The translations under genes and the position numbers were made by a program. 64,000 nucleotides of DNA from DASYPQ01 sp036006425 (GTDB taxonomy: Bacteria > Planctomycetota > UBA1135 > GCA-002686595), in contig DASYPQ010000021.1 of assembly GCA_036006425.1 (NCBI GenBank), positions 124,001-188,000 of the forward strand, in the 5' to 3' direction. The notes below the pieces were generated by a model that did not search any database, was not told where the DNA came from, and worked only from the letters and a program-made list of their open reading frames with translations. Position 1 is the stretch's first letter, and every line of letters begins with the position of its first letter. Of the stretch, positions 18,248-26,717 are shown one piece after another.

Positions 18248-19038
18248 GCGACGCCCACGGCGAGGCACACTCCGGCGGAATGCACATCACCCTGCAGGTC
18301 TGGCGGCAGAAGCGCGCGACCGAGCCGGGGCGCCTCGAGACGTACCACATGGCCGGGATCTCTCCCGACATGTCCTTCCTCGAGGTGCTCGACGTCCTGA
18401 ACGAGCGCCTCCTCTCCGAAGGCGGCGATCCGGTGGCGTTCGACCACGACTGTCGCGAAGGGATCTGCGGCGCGTGCAGTCTCGTGATCGACGGCCGCGC
18501 GCACGGACCGGAGCGCGAGACGACGACCTGCCAGCTGCACATGCGCCGCTTCCAGGACGGCGCCGTGATTTCGGTCGAGCCGTTCCGCGCGAACGCGTTC
18601 CCGGTGGTCAAGGACCTCGTCGTCGACCGCAGCGCGTTCGACCGCATCCTCGCCGCGGGCGGGTTCGTGTCCACGAACGCGGGCTCCGCGCCCGAAGCGA
18701 ACTCGATCCCGGTTCCGCGGCCAGACGCCGAGAAGGCGATGGACGCCGCGGCCTGCATCGGGTGCGGCGCGTGCGTCGCCGCGTGCCCGAACGCCGCCGC
18801 GATGCTGTTCGTCGCGGCCAAGATCTCGCACCTCGCGCTGCTCCCGCAGGGCGCGCCCGAGCGGGCGATCCGCGCCCGCGCGATGGTCGATCAGATGGAC
18901 ACCGAAGGTTTCGGCAACTGCTCGAACCACTTCGAGTGCGAGGCCGCCTGTCCGAAGGGAATCTCCGTCGCGAACATCGCGCGGATGAACCGCGAGTTCC
19001 TGCGCGGATCCTGGATGGACGACTCGGGCGCGGACTAG
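18244..19038 (+). CDS. sdhB: Succinate dehydrogenase iron-sulfur subunit
   Basis: A 264-residue electron-transfer subunit. The N-terminal [2Fe-2S] site is CREGICGACS with its later Cys in TTCQLH. The C-terminal clusters are bound by CIGCGACVAACPN and CSNHFECEAACPKG. The ATG overlaps the sdhA stop by 4 bases. The stop TAG lies in a CTAG palindrome shared with the stop of the convergent sensor-kinase gene. A short His-rich N-terminal extension precedes the ferredoxin domain. Confidence 0.95.
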
Positions 19039-20066
19039 TCGGCCGCCCGCGGAGAGCGGAGCCGGAAGACGACCTCCGTCCCGACGCCGAGGCTCGAACG
19101 GATCTCGAGCTCCGCGCCGAGGGCGCGCGCGCAGGCGTCGAGGCTCGCCGACCCGACGCCGGTACCGCCCGATCCGCTGCGGCCGATCCGCAGGAGCTCG
19201 GGGATCGCCGCCGCGGCCATCCCCTTCCCGCGGTCGCGGACGGCGAGGGACACCTCCCCCATCCCGACGCGTCGGACCTCGACGTCGACCGGGCTCCCGC
19301 GCGGCGACGCCTCGAGCGCGTTGAGCACGAGGTTCTGCACGAGCCGCCCGAGGAAGACCGCGTCGGCGCGCGCGCGCACGCCGTGCGGGCAGGCGATCCG
19401 CACGGGCTTCTCGTCGCCGGCGCCGTGGACGCACACGGCCGTCGCGACGGCCGTGCGGATCAGCGGTTCGAGGCCGGTGAGCTCGCGCGCGGCTTCGACC
19501 GGCCGCGGCGCGAGGCTCCGGTCGCACACCGCGCGCGCCGCGGACAGCGCCTCCGCGGCGCGGCGAACGCCCTCGTCCGCGCCGCGCTCGAGCTCGAGGC
19601 TCGCGAGCGTCAAGTGGTGGCGCAGGTCGTGAGCGACGCCGGCCGCTTCGCGCCCCACGCGGCTCCAGGCGCGGTCGGCTTCGGCGTCCGAGAGGCGCGC
19701 GCGCAGCCGCGCGTTCTCGACCCACGTGCGCAGGAGGAGCTCGAGCGCCGCGTCGTCCGCCGGCGCGGGCGCCGCGAGGCCGAGGAGCGCGATCTCGCTG
19801 CCGGGCTCCTCGGCGCGGTACGCGAGGATCTCGCGCAGACCGAGCGCGCGCAGGCGCGGGCTGCGATCGATCCGCGCCTCTCCGAGGCGGACGAGGCGCG
19901 CCGGCGGGAGCGAGCGCAGGAGCGCGAAGTCGACGCACCGAGGCGCGCGGCCGTCGCCGTCGCGCGCGCGCCGACCGCCCTCGCGGAGCTCGAGCCAGCG
20001 GCCGTCTCCCTCGCGGAGTGCCGCCCAGCGCGCGCGGGACCAGCGGACGATCTCCTGCTCGTGCAC
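19035..20066 (-). CDS. Soluble sensor histidine kinase
   Basis: A 343-residue kinase without membrane helices. The N-terminal 130 residues form a sensory-like region, then GVAHDLRHHLTL carries the phosphoacceptor His146. The N-box is LVQNLVLNALEAS (about 242-254), followed by G1 RDRGKGM and G2 GTGVGSASL and a C-terminal GVGTEVVFRL. The core is complete, so it should autophosphorylate. No response regulator is adjacent, making it an orphan kinase. The GTG start lies in a GC-rich context just after AGGGG. Its stop shares CTAG with sdhB. Confidence 0.85.
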   Translation of the reverse strand: MHEQEIVRWSRARWAALREGDGRWLELREGGRRARDGDGRAPRCVDFALLRSLPPARLVRLGEARIDRSPRLRALGLREILAYRAEEPGSEIALLGLAAPAPADDAALELLLRTWVENARLRARLSDAEADRAWSRVGREAAGVAHDLRHHLTLASLELERGADEGVRRAAEALSAARAVCDRSLAPRPVEAARELTGLEPLIRTAVATAVCVHGAGDEKPVRIACPHGVRARADAVFLGRLVQNLVLNALEASPRGSPVDVEVRRVGMGEVSLAVRDRGKGMAAAAIPELLRIGRSGSGGTGVGSASLDACARALGAELEIRSSLGVGTEVVFRLRSPRAAD

Positions 20067-20330
20067 CCCCTGAGTGTGGTGACCCGGGGAGCGAGATCAA
20101 CGGGGTTCTCGTGCCGCGGCCGTTACGCATGCGGAACGCGAGAGGGGTGCACGCGCGCCTGCAACGCGTCGAACTGCGCATGAAAAGCGCCTTGGAGGGG
20201 CCCGGATTGCAACTTCTCCGGGCGCGACCCTAGGATGCACGAGCCTGGCACGTGCCTTGCCCTGCCCGGCGCCTGGTCGGCGCACGATCCCGATCACCGC
20301 ACCCGCCCATCCCAGAGAGCCCAAGCAGCC
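20067..20330. other. Divergent intergenic region, kinase gene and HEAT gene
   Basis: A 264-base non-coding stretch. On the plus strand it holds the sigma-54 promoter at 20246-20260. I see no clear sigma-70 promoter for the sensor kinase, no riboswitch and no convincing activator-binding palindrome. Confidence 0.6.
20246..20260 (+). promoter_or_regulatory. Sigma-54 promoter (-24/-12)
   Basis: TGGCACG-N4-TTGC matches the sigma-54 consensus at every core base, with the GG (-24) and GC (-12) elements separated by exactly 10 bases. It points toward the secreted HEAT-repeat gene, whose ATG is 70 bases downstream. Transcription would start near 20272, leaving a leader of about 60 bases. The 264-base space between the divergent kinase gene and this ATG leaves room for an enhancer-binding protein site, though I could not identify one. 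Confidence 0.72.
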
Positions 20331-22412
20331 ATGAAACGATTCCTCATCCTCGGCACGCTCACCGCGGCATCGACCCTCAGCCTTGCCTCGACCAGTTCAG
20401 CCCACGGCGGCACGTACCGCGGCCCCGGTGACACGGTGCCCGCGGGTGGAGGCGGCGGCGGCGGCGGCGGCGCGAGCCCGGCCGGCCCCGGCGCATCGGG
20501 CCCGAGCACCGGCAGCCCCTCCGGCCCGGGCACGGCGGCTCCGGGCGGCGCAGGCGTTCCGACCGGTGGACCGGGCGCTCGCCCCGCGGGTCCCTCGACC
20601 GGCGGCGCGAACACCGGTCCCGACCTCACGACCTGGGACTTCTGGTGGGGCTTCAACAAGGACCAGTACCTGAACCTGAAGGCGGCGATCTACAGCGGTC
20701 CGATCACGGGCAGCGACGACTTCTTCATGGGCCAGGGCACGAAGGGCCAATCGAAGAACCAGCTCAAGCCCTCGGAAGAGGCGATCCGGCAGAAGATCGT
20801 CCCCGCGCTCAAGGAAGCGCTCGAGAAGGAACGCGCCAACGACATCGTGACGGGCTGCCTGATCGGCCTCGCGAAGATCGGCGACGTGAAGAGCGAGAGC
20901 GGCGCGTCGGAATTCGAACCGCTCCTCTCGAAGTTCCTCTCCGACGGCAACCAGGAGATCGCGGAAACGGCAGCGGTCGCGCTCGGCATCCTCGCGAACG
21001 ACGCGTCGGTCCAGAAGCTCGCCGATCTCGCTCTCGACAAGCCCGAAGGACGCAAGCTCGTCGGCAACAAGGAAGTCAACTTCCGGTCGCGCGCGTTCGC
21101 CACGTACGGCCTCGGCCTGATCGGCAAGCGGACGCAGAGCAACCAGGTCCGGCAGGACATCGCTGGCATCCTGATCGACCTCCTCGGCAAGCCCGAGTCG
21201 TCGACGCGCGACGTCAAGGTCGCCGCGCTCGTCGCGCTCGGCCTCGTCCCGATCGACGTCGACAAGAGCGAGAGCCCGGAGAGCAAGCAGAACTACGCCA
21301 GCTCGCGTCAGACCGAGCTCAAGTTCATCGAGAAGTTCTTCAAGGACGAGACCGGCAACAACTACCTCACCCGCGCCCACGCCCCGACGGCGATGGCGCG
21401 GCTGCTCCAGGGCGCGCCTCCGGAGCTGAAGGACGGCCTGGCGAAGCTGATGCTCGGCGCGCTCGGCAAGCAGTCGAAGGAACGCGACGAAGTCCGCTGG
21501 GGCTGCGTGCTCGCGCTCGGCCAGGTCGGCGACACCGACAAGGACAAGATCGACGTCGAGATCCGCGACATGCTCAAGTCGATCGCGGAAGAGAACCGCG
21601 ATCCGCAGGAGAAGAACTTCGCGATGATCGCGCTCGGCCAGATCGGCGGCCGGCGCGGAACCGGCGAAGCCAACGAGAAGGGCGTCAGCGACTGCCGCGA
21701 CGAGCTCCTCACCTCGCTCACGAAGGGCAAGAACCACGTCAAGCCCTGGGCGGGCCTCGGGATCGGCGTCATGGAGCGCGAGATCCTCGACAACAGCCAA
21801 GGCGGCGAGACGCCCTCGACCACCGCGAAGGAAACGGTCCGCTCGACCCTCAAGGACGCGGCGAGCCCGAACGTCCTCGGCGCCTACGCGATCGCCTGCG
21901 GCATCGCGAAGGACACCGAAGCGAAGGCGATCCTCATCGACAAGCTGAAGAATGCCTCCGTCGACGAAGTGAAGGGCAACCTCGCCGTGGCGCTCGGTCT
22001 CATCGACGCGCGCGAGGCGGTCAAGGACATCGAGGACATCGTCAAGGAATCCAAGTACAAGCCCGCGCTGCTCAAGCAGGCCGCGGTCGCGCTGGGCCTC
22101 CTCGGCGACAAGGACCTCGTGACGGACCTCGTCAAGATGCTGTCGGAAGCCAAGGGCTACTCGTCGCAAGCCGCGATCGCGTCCGCCCTCGGATTCATCG
22201 GTGACTCGCGCTCGATCGACCCCCTGGTCGAGATGCTCAAGCGCAAGGACATCACCGACTCCGCGCGCGGCTTCGCGGCCGTCGCGCTCGGCATCGTCGC
22301 CGACAAGGAGCCGCTGCCCTGGAACTCGAAGATCTCGACGAACATCAACTACAGGGCGAACACGACGACCCTGACCGGCAACGAGGCGACGGGGATCCTG
22401 GACATCCTCTGA
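20331..22412 (+). CDS. Secreted HEAT-repeat protein
   Basis: A 693-residue exported protein. Residues 1-24 are a signal peptide (MKRFLILGTLTAASTLSLAS). A low-complexity Gly/Pro/Ala/Ser region of about 70 residues follows, including a run of nine glycines. After the motif TWDFWWGFNKDQYLNLKAAI come about a dozen HEAT/PBS-type helical repeats (for example AAVALGILAND, VAALVALGLVPI, AVALGLLGDKDL), which normally serve protein binding. The ATG at 20331 is chosen for the signal peptide. It has its own sigma-54 promoter and a strong terminator, so it is a monocistronic regulated gene. Partner unknown. Confidence 0.85.
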   Translation: MKRFLILGTLTAASTLSLASTSSAHGGTYRGPGDTVPAGGGGGGGGGASPAGPGASGPSTGSPSGPGTAAPGGAGVPTGGPGARPAGPSTGGANTGPDLTTWDFWWGFNKDQYLNLKAAIYSGPITGSDDFFMGQGTKGQSKNQLKPSEEAIRQKIVPALKEALEKERANDIVTGCLIGLAKIGDVKSESGASEFEPLLSKFLSDGNQEIAETAAVALGILANDASVQKLADLALDKPEGRKLVGNKEVNFRSRAFATYGLGLIGKRTQSNQVRQDIAGILIDLLGKPESSTRDVKVAALVALGLVPIDVDKSESPESKQNYASSRQTELKFIEKFFKDETGNNYLTRAHAPTAMARLLQGAPPELKDGLAKLMLGALGKQSKERDEVRWGCVLALGQVGDTDKDKIDVEIRDMLKSIAEENRDPQEKNFAMIALGQIGGRRGTGEANEKGVSDCRDELLTSLTKGKNHVKPWAGLGIGVMEREILDNSQGGETPSTTAKETVRSTLKDAASPNVLGAYAIACGIAKDTEAKAILIDKLKNASVDEVKGNLAVALGLIDAREAVKDIEDIVKESKYKPALLKQAAVALGLLGDKDLVTDLVKMLSEAKGYSSQAAIASALGFIGDSRSIDPLVEMLKRKDITDSARGFAAVALGIVADKEPLPWNSKISTNINYRANTTTLTGNEATGILDIL

Positions 22413-22433
22413 TCCCACGCCGAGACGCAAACA

Positions 22434-22472
22434 CCGCCCGCCTCCGCGACCCGGAGGCGGGCGGTTTCGTTT
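22434..22472 (+). terminator. Rho-independent terminator
   Basis: A perfect 13-bp GC-rich stem (22434-22446 with 22452-22464) and five-base loop is followed by TTTCGTTT. It ends the HEAT-protein transcript 21 bases after its stop. The opposite strand has only a short T-run (GGTGTTT), so it may work weakly for the convergent minus-strand gene cluster too. Confidence 0.9.
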
Positions 22473-22945
22473 CAGCGCCCGCGCGCGAGCGCGAAGAGCG
22501 CCGCGAGCACGGCGGCGAGGCCTGCGAGAGAGACGACGCGCGCACGCGAGACGTCGGTATCGAGCTCCCGCTCGCGCGCTTCGAGGTCCGCGGTGTCGCG
22601 CGACAGGGCGGTCGCTTCCTTCGTCCACCACGCGCGCGTCGCGTCGTCGCTCGAGGGCATCACCGCGACGGCGGCGCCGAGCGCAGAGGCCGATCGCGTC
22701 GCGACGTCCGGCAGGCGCAGCGCCAGCGCGAGTTGACCGGCGCGGCGCAGGAGCACCGGATCGTCGGGGCGCGCGCGCAGCCCGGCGAGCGCCTCCTGGA
22801 GCGCTCCGGGCAGATCGCCCGCGCCGTACAAGACCTCGACGCGCGTGCGGCTCGAGTCCGCGGAGCGGAACGCCTCGGGCCACCGGGTCTCCTGGAGAGA
22901 GCCGAGCCCGACGAACGCGAGCGCCGCTACGGTGCCCCGAGCCAC
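22472..22945 (-). CDS. Membrane-anchored TPR-like protein
   Basis: A 157-residue protein with an N-terminal hydrophobic segment (TVAALAFVGLGS), a helical hairpin region resembling one or two TPR units (AGDLPGALQEALAGL, then PDDPVLLRRAGQLALAL), and a C-terminal transmembrane helix ending in a basic tail. The GTG start is preceded by GGAGGGGAGG and lies 19 bases inside the previous gene. It is the last gene of the hydrolase/spermidine-synthase-like operon. Function is unknown; a scaffold for the upstream membrane protein is possible. Confidence 0.65.
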   Translation of the reverse strand: MARGTVAALAFVGLGSLQETRWPEAFRSADSSRTRVEVLYGAGDLPGALQEALAGLRARPDDPVLLRRAGQLALALRLPDVATRSASALGAAVAVMPSSDDATRAWWTKEATALSRDTADLEARERELDTDVSRARVVSLAGLAAVLAALFALARGR

Positions 22946-24501
22946 AGCTTCCTCCCCTCCTCGACCGATCGGCGCTGGAGCGCGTCGATCGGATTGTGAT
23001 CGTCGGTCAAGACCGGCGTCGAGCCGGGATCGAACCAGCGCGCCGCGCCCGGGAGCGCGAGAGCGGAGAAGGTCCGCCCGAGCTCCTCCGACTCCGGAGC
23101 GGGCGGATCGGCATCGCGGCGCACGCACAGCACGCAGTTCCTCGAGAACGGCACGCGCAGCGCGAGCACGCGACGGCCGAAGGCGTCGGCCGCCGTCGCC
23201 GCGACGGCGCGGACGACGGGATCCTCGAACCCGAACCCGCCGACGTTGATCGTGAACCAGCCGCCGGTCGCGAGCCGGGCGCGCACCCCGCGGAAGAACT
23301 CGCGCGTGCAGAGGTGTGCGGGGATCTCCATCTGGTTCGCGTACGCGTCGAGGACGATCTGGTCGCACGCCTGCGGGATCGCATCGAGCGCGACGCGCGC
23401 GTCCCAGCCGGCGAGCACCCGGTGCGTCGCGTCGTGAGGGAGATCGAACCAGCGCGCTCCGAACGCGAGGACGGTCGGATCGATCTCGGCGCCGACCGCC
23501 TCGAGTCGCATGCCCTGCGGGAGCGCGCCTTCGAGGACGCGCCACGTCGTCCCGGCTCCGAGGCCGAGGACGGCGAGGCGCCAGGTACCCTCCCGTCCGG
23601 CCCAGATCGGCGGCAGCGCGAAGAGGTTGTAGTAGTAGCCGTCGGGGAGCAACCCGGGCTCCGGCTGCCAGACGGACTGGAAGGAGTCGAACCCCTCGTT
23701 CACCTGCAGCCGGCGCATCGCGCGGCCCGCGTCGGCTCCCTCGACCACGCGCACGCTCTGGTACGCGGATTCGGCGGCGTCCTGGAGCTTCCAGCCCGGC
23801 GCGACCGCCGGCGCGCGCACGCGCGAGACCGCGAGAGCGCCGATGCTCGCGGCGACGAGGAGCACCGCGCCGAGGCCCGCGGCTCCTCGGCCGCGGACGA
23901 CCACGAGCACGCCGAGGACCGCGAGCAGCCCCGAGGCGACGAGGAACGTACGCGAGAGACCGAGCGCCGGAAGCGCGACGTAGGTCGTCGCGAACGTGCC
24001 GACGATGCTGCCGAGCGTCGACACCGCGAGGACGCGGCCGCCCGCGTCGCCCGCCGTCCGTTCCGCGGAACGCTGGACGAGCTCGGTCGCGAGCGGAGCG
24101 ATGCACCCGAGCAGGAGCGTCGGCGGGAGGAAGAGGACGAACGCGGAGGCGAGGCTCCCCCAGCGCAGGAGATCCGCCGCCTCGTCGAGCGCCACCTCGG
24201 CGGGCCGGAACCACCCGGCGACGGGCGCGGTCGCCCCGGGGAGCCAGCCGGTCGCCGCCGCGGCACCGAGCAGGCACAGCCCGAGGGCGCGCACCGGATT
24301 CGCCGAGCGCGAGAGCCGCGCTCCGAGGAGATAGCCGGCCGAGAGCGCCAGGAGGACGACGCCGATGACGTGCGTCCACACGACGCTGCTCGTTCCGAAC
24401 CAGGGTGCGATGAGCCGCACGGCGGACAGCTCGAGGATCATCGAGCACATCCCCGCCAGCCCGGCCACGGCGAGCACCCAGGCCGAGCCGCGTCCGCTCA
24501 T
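22927..24501 (-). CDS. Spermidine synthase-like membrane protein (fused transporter/aminopropyltransferase fold)
   Basis: A 524-residue protein whose first 220 residues form about seven transmembrane helices (MCSMILELSAVRLIAPWFG onward). It ends in a methyltransferase-fold domain like spermidine synthase: LAVLGLGAGTTW (SAM/dcSAM loop), EIDPTVLAFGARWF, QIVLDAYANQMEIPAHL and GGWFTINV. This architecture is known as the fused MFS/spermidine synthase group, whose substrates are mostly untested. The usual acidic active-site DAY pattern is present. The start overlaps the upstream stop (ATGA). Confidence 0.83.
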   Translation of the reverse strand: MSGRGSAWVLAVAGLAGMCSMILELSAVRLIAPWFGTSSVVWTHVIGVVLLALSAGYLLGARLSRSANPVRALGLCLLGAAAATGWLPGATAPVAGWFRPAEVALDEAADLLRWGSLASAFVLFLPPTLLLGCIAPLATELVQRSAERTAGDAGGRVLAVSTLGSIVGTFATTYVALPALGLSRTFLVASGLLAVLGVLVVVRGRGAAGLGAVLLVAASIGALAVSRVRAPAVAPGWKLQDAAESAYQSVRVVEGADAGRAMRRLQVNEGFDSFQSVWQPEPGLLPDGYYYNLFALPPIWAGREGTWRLAVLGLGAGTTWRVLEGALPQGMRLEAVGAEIDPTVLAFGARWFDLPHDATHRVLAGWDARVALDAIPQACDQIVLDAYANQMEIPAHLCTREFFRGVRARLATGGWFTINVGGFGFEDPVVRAVAATAADAFGRRVLALRVPFSRNCVLCVRRDADPPAPESEELGRTFSALALPGAARWFDPGSTPVLTDDHNPIDALQRRSVEEGRKLWLGAP

Positions 24502-25787
24502 TTCGGCTTGGGCTTGGCGGGGAGATCGAACTCCCGCGTGGCGACGCAGATCTTTCCCGGATCGCTGCGGTTCATCGCGTAGTCGAGGAACGTGCCGAGG
24601 TTCCTCGGGATGACCTCGAGGTGCTCGGCGCCGTTGCAGACGACCTTGACCGGCTTGTCGAGATCGACGAGGACGTCGTTCAGGCAGAGGTAGATCCCCG
24701 TGACGCCTTCGCCGTCGATCGTGATCGCGTTCGTCGCGCGGTCGATCGAGCCCTTGACGATCGCCGTGCCCTGCCCGTCCCAGGGCTTCACGCCGAGCCA
24801 GTAGGCCTTGCTCGGATTCGGCGTGCCGGGAAGGAGGACGACTTGCGCGGGGTAGGCGATGCGCGGGTGGTCCTTCATCCAGGACCAGATGTCGTCCTCG
24901 GTCCCCTCGGGCTTGATCGTGCAGTTGTCGTTGCCGGCCTTGGTCGCCTTCTCGCCGAACGCCGTCGCCCCGGCTCCCGCGCCGGCGAAGAACGTCGGCA
25001 GGTTGTGGAAGTTCTCGGGCGGCGTGTCGCCGACGTCGCCGCTGCGGCCGATGACGCCGGCGAACCGATCCGGGCTGCGCGCCGCGATCGCGAGCGCGGC
25101 CTGGACGCCGACTCCGCGGCCGGCGATGTAGACGCGGTCGAAGTCCGTTCCGTACGTCAGGCTCACTTCGCGGAACACGGTGTAGAGGTTCGCGGCACCG
25201 CCCCAGCCGCGCTCCTTCGATCCCGGATCGCTCCACTGCGCGACGTCGTCGGGCATCGGCACGGCCGCGAGCACGACGTTCTCGCGGATCTCCTGGCCGA
25301 TCCACTTCTCGGTCAGGTGCTCGGTCGGCTTCTCGCCCTTGTCCGGGATGCACAGGATCAGCGGGTAGGCCTTCTTCGGCTCGTACTTCGGCGGTGCCCA
25401 CGTCGCGTACGTGAGGTCGAAGTCGGAGTCCTTGAACTTGACGTCGCTCACCTTCCCCTTCTTCACGTTCTTCGCCGTGTCGTAGTTGATCGACTGCCAC
25501 AGCGCCTTGCCGAGGTCCGTCGTGAGCGACAAGGGATCGCGACCCTTCAACCGCTTGCGGAACTTGTCGAGCTCGGCGGCGACGTCGGCGCGCGCCTTGT
25601 CGACGTTCTTGTTGTTGCGCGACGCGTCCTTGAAGGCCGCGATCACCTTGCCGAGCGAATCGTGATCGGCGGGCTTGAGCGCATCCTCGCCGCCTGCTCG
25701 CGGAGCGGGTGCCACGCTCGCGGCGAACGCGATGCAGACGGGCACGACGAGGAGCAGGGCGGGAGTGAGGCGGGTGGTTCGTTTCAT
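24498..25787 (-). CDS. Exported alpha/beta-hydrolase-fold protein lacking the nucleophile serine
   Basis: A 429-residue protein with a signal peptide (LLLVVPVCIAFAASV). From about residue 115 it follows the esterase/PHB-depolymerase layout: APPKYEPKKAYPLILCIPDKG, then DRVYIAGRGVGVQAALAIAA, then RFAGVIGRSGDV. The nucleophile elbow, normally G-x-S-x-G, reads G-R-G-V-G. Gly225 (codon at 25113-25115) replaces Ser, so serine-hydrolase activity is not expected. A second small beta domain follows (residues 335-400). It is co-transcribed with the TPR-like gene upstream and the spermidine-synthase-like gene downstream. A binding or structural role is more likely than catalysis. Confidence 0.78.
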   Translation of the reverse strand: MKRTTRLTPALLLVVPVCIAFAASVAPAPRAGGEDALKPADHDSLGKVIAAFKDASRNNKNVDKARADVAAELDKFRKRLKGRDPLSLTTDLGKALWQSINYDTAKNVKKGKVSDVKFKDSDFDLTYATWAPPKYEPKKAYPLILCIPDKGEKPTEHLTEKWIGQEIRENVVLAAVPMPDDVAQWSDPGSKERGWGGAANLYTVFREVSLTYGTDFDRVYIAGRGVGVQAALAIAARSPDRFAGVIGRSGDVGDTPPENFHNLPTFFAGAGAGATAFGEKATKAGNDNCTIKPEGTEDDIWSWMKDHPRIAYPAQVVLLPGTPNPSKAYWLGVKPWDGQGTAIVKGSIDRATNAITIDGEGVTGIYLCLNDVLVDLDKPVKVVCNGAEHLEVIPRNLGTFLDYAMNRSDPGKICVATREFDLPAKPKPK

Positions 25788-25829
25788 GACGGATCTAGTG
25801 GCAAGGAACCGGAGAGTTGCGCGACCCGC

Positions 25830-26717
25830 CTACGGGCGGGCCGCCGGGGAGGAGAGGAGCGCGATCCCGTAACCCCGCAGGGACGGTGCCGGGGCGGGAT
25901 CGGCGTCGAGCAGGGAGCGGAAGAGGGCCCGCGCGCGGCCGAATTCCCGCTCCGACAGCGCCCGCATCGCGAGGTGCAATGCGGCGTCCGTGGAGCCGAG
26001 AGCCAGCGCGGATCCGAGGTCGGCGAGGCCTCGCGGCCCGCGCAGGTCGGCCCTCTCGTCGAGCAGCGCCGCGCGTTCTGTCGGGTCGACGGCGCTCGCG
26101 AGCCCCGCGTCGAGGAGCGCAAGAGCGGCGGTGTCGTTGCCCTGCAGCCGGTACACGCGCGCGAGCGCGCGCAGCGTCCGCACTTCCGCGGACTTCTCGT
26201 ACAAGGCGCGCGCTTCGGAGAGCGCCCAGTCGAGGTGCAGCTCCCGCGCGTCCTCGTCGGTGACCGCGAGCCCGCGCTCCACGCGCGCGCGCGCGCTGTC
26301 GCCGCTCACCTCGGCGAGAGCGCCGCGCAGCGCCTGCACGCGCGTCGGACCCGGCCCGGCGACCTCGAGCGTGAGCCACGCTTCGCCCGGCAGGAACTGG
26401 ATCGAGGTCCCCGGATCGCCGAGAGGACGGACGGCGATCCCCGAGAGACGCGAGAGATGCGCGCGCAGGAGCCGCGCGCGGAACTGCTCGACGCGATCGC
26501 GGCGCTTCTTCGCCGAGCTCTCGTGCCGCACCTGGAAGCCGTCGAGGTCCTGCCACAGGCGGTCGTGCTCGGGCGAACCCGGCCTCGACTGCGCGAAGCG
26601 CGCGAGGTCCGTCCACGTGTCCTTCCAGGCCTCGAGCAGCGCGGGCGTCGTCGCGTCCTGCAGCGGTGGGGCGACGAGGCTGGCGGCGAGCAGCGCGAGG
26701 ACGGCTACGAGACCCAA
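25830..26717 (-). CDS. Exported TPR-like protein
   Basis: A 295-residue protein with an N-terminal hydrophobic signal (GLVAVLALLAASLVAPP), a charged middle region and a C-terminal set of helical repeats (VRTLRALARVYRLQGNDTAALALLDAGLA, in TPR style). The TTG start at 26717 follows GGGGAGG by 4 bases and overlaps the purM stop by 13 bases. No catalytic motif is seen. It sits between purM and the hydrolase-fold gene on the same strand and may bind other exported proteins of this operon. Confidence 0.68.
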   Translation of the reverse strand: MGLVAVLALLAASLVAPPLQDATTPALLEAWKDTWTDLARFAQSRPGSPEHDRLWQDLDGFQVRHESSAKKRRDRVEQFRARLLRAHLSRLSGIAVRPLGDPGTSIQFLPGEAWLTLEVAGPGPTRVQALRGALAEVSGDSARARVERGLAVTDEDARELHLDWALSEARALYEKSAEVRTLRALARVYRLQGNDTAALALLDAGLASAVDPTERAALLDERADLRGPRGLADLGSALALGSTDAALHLAMRALSEREFGRARALFRSLLDADPAPAPSLRGYGIALLSSPAARP

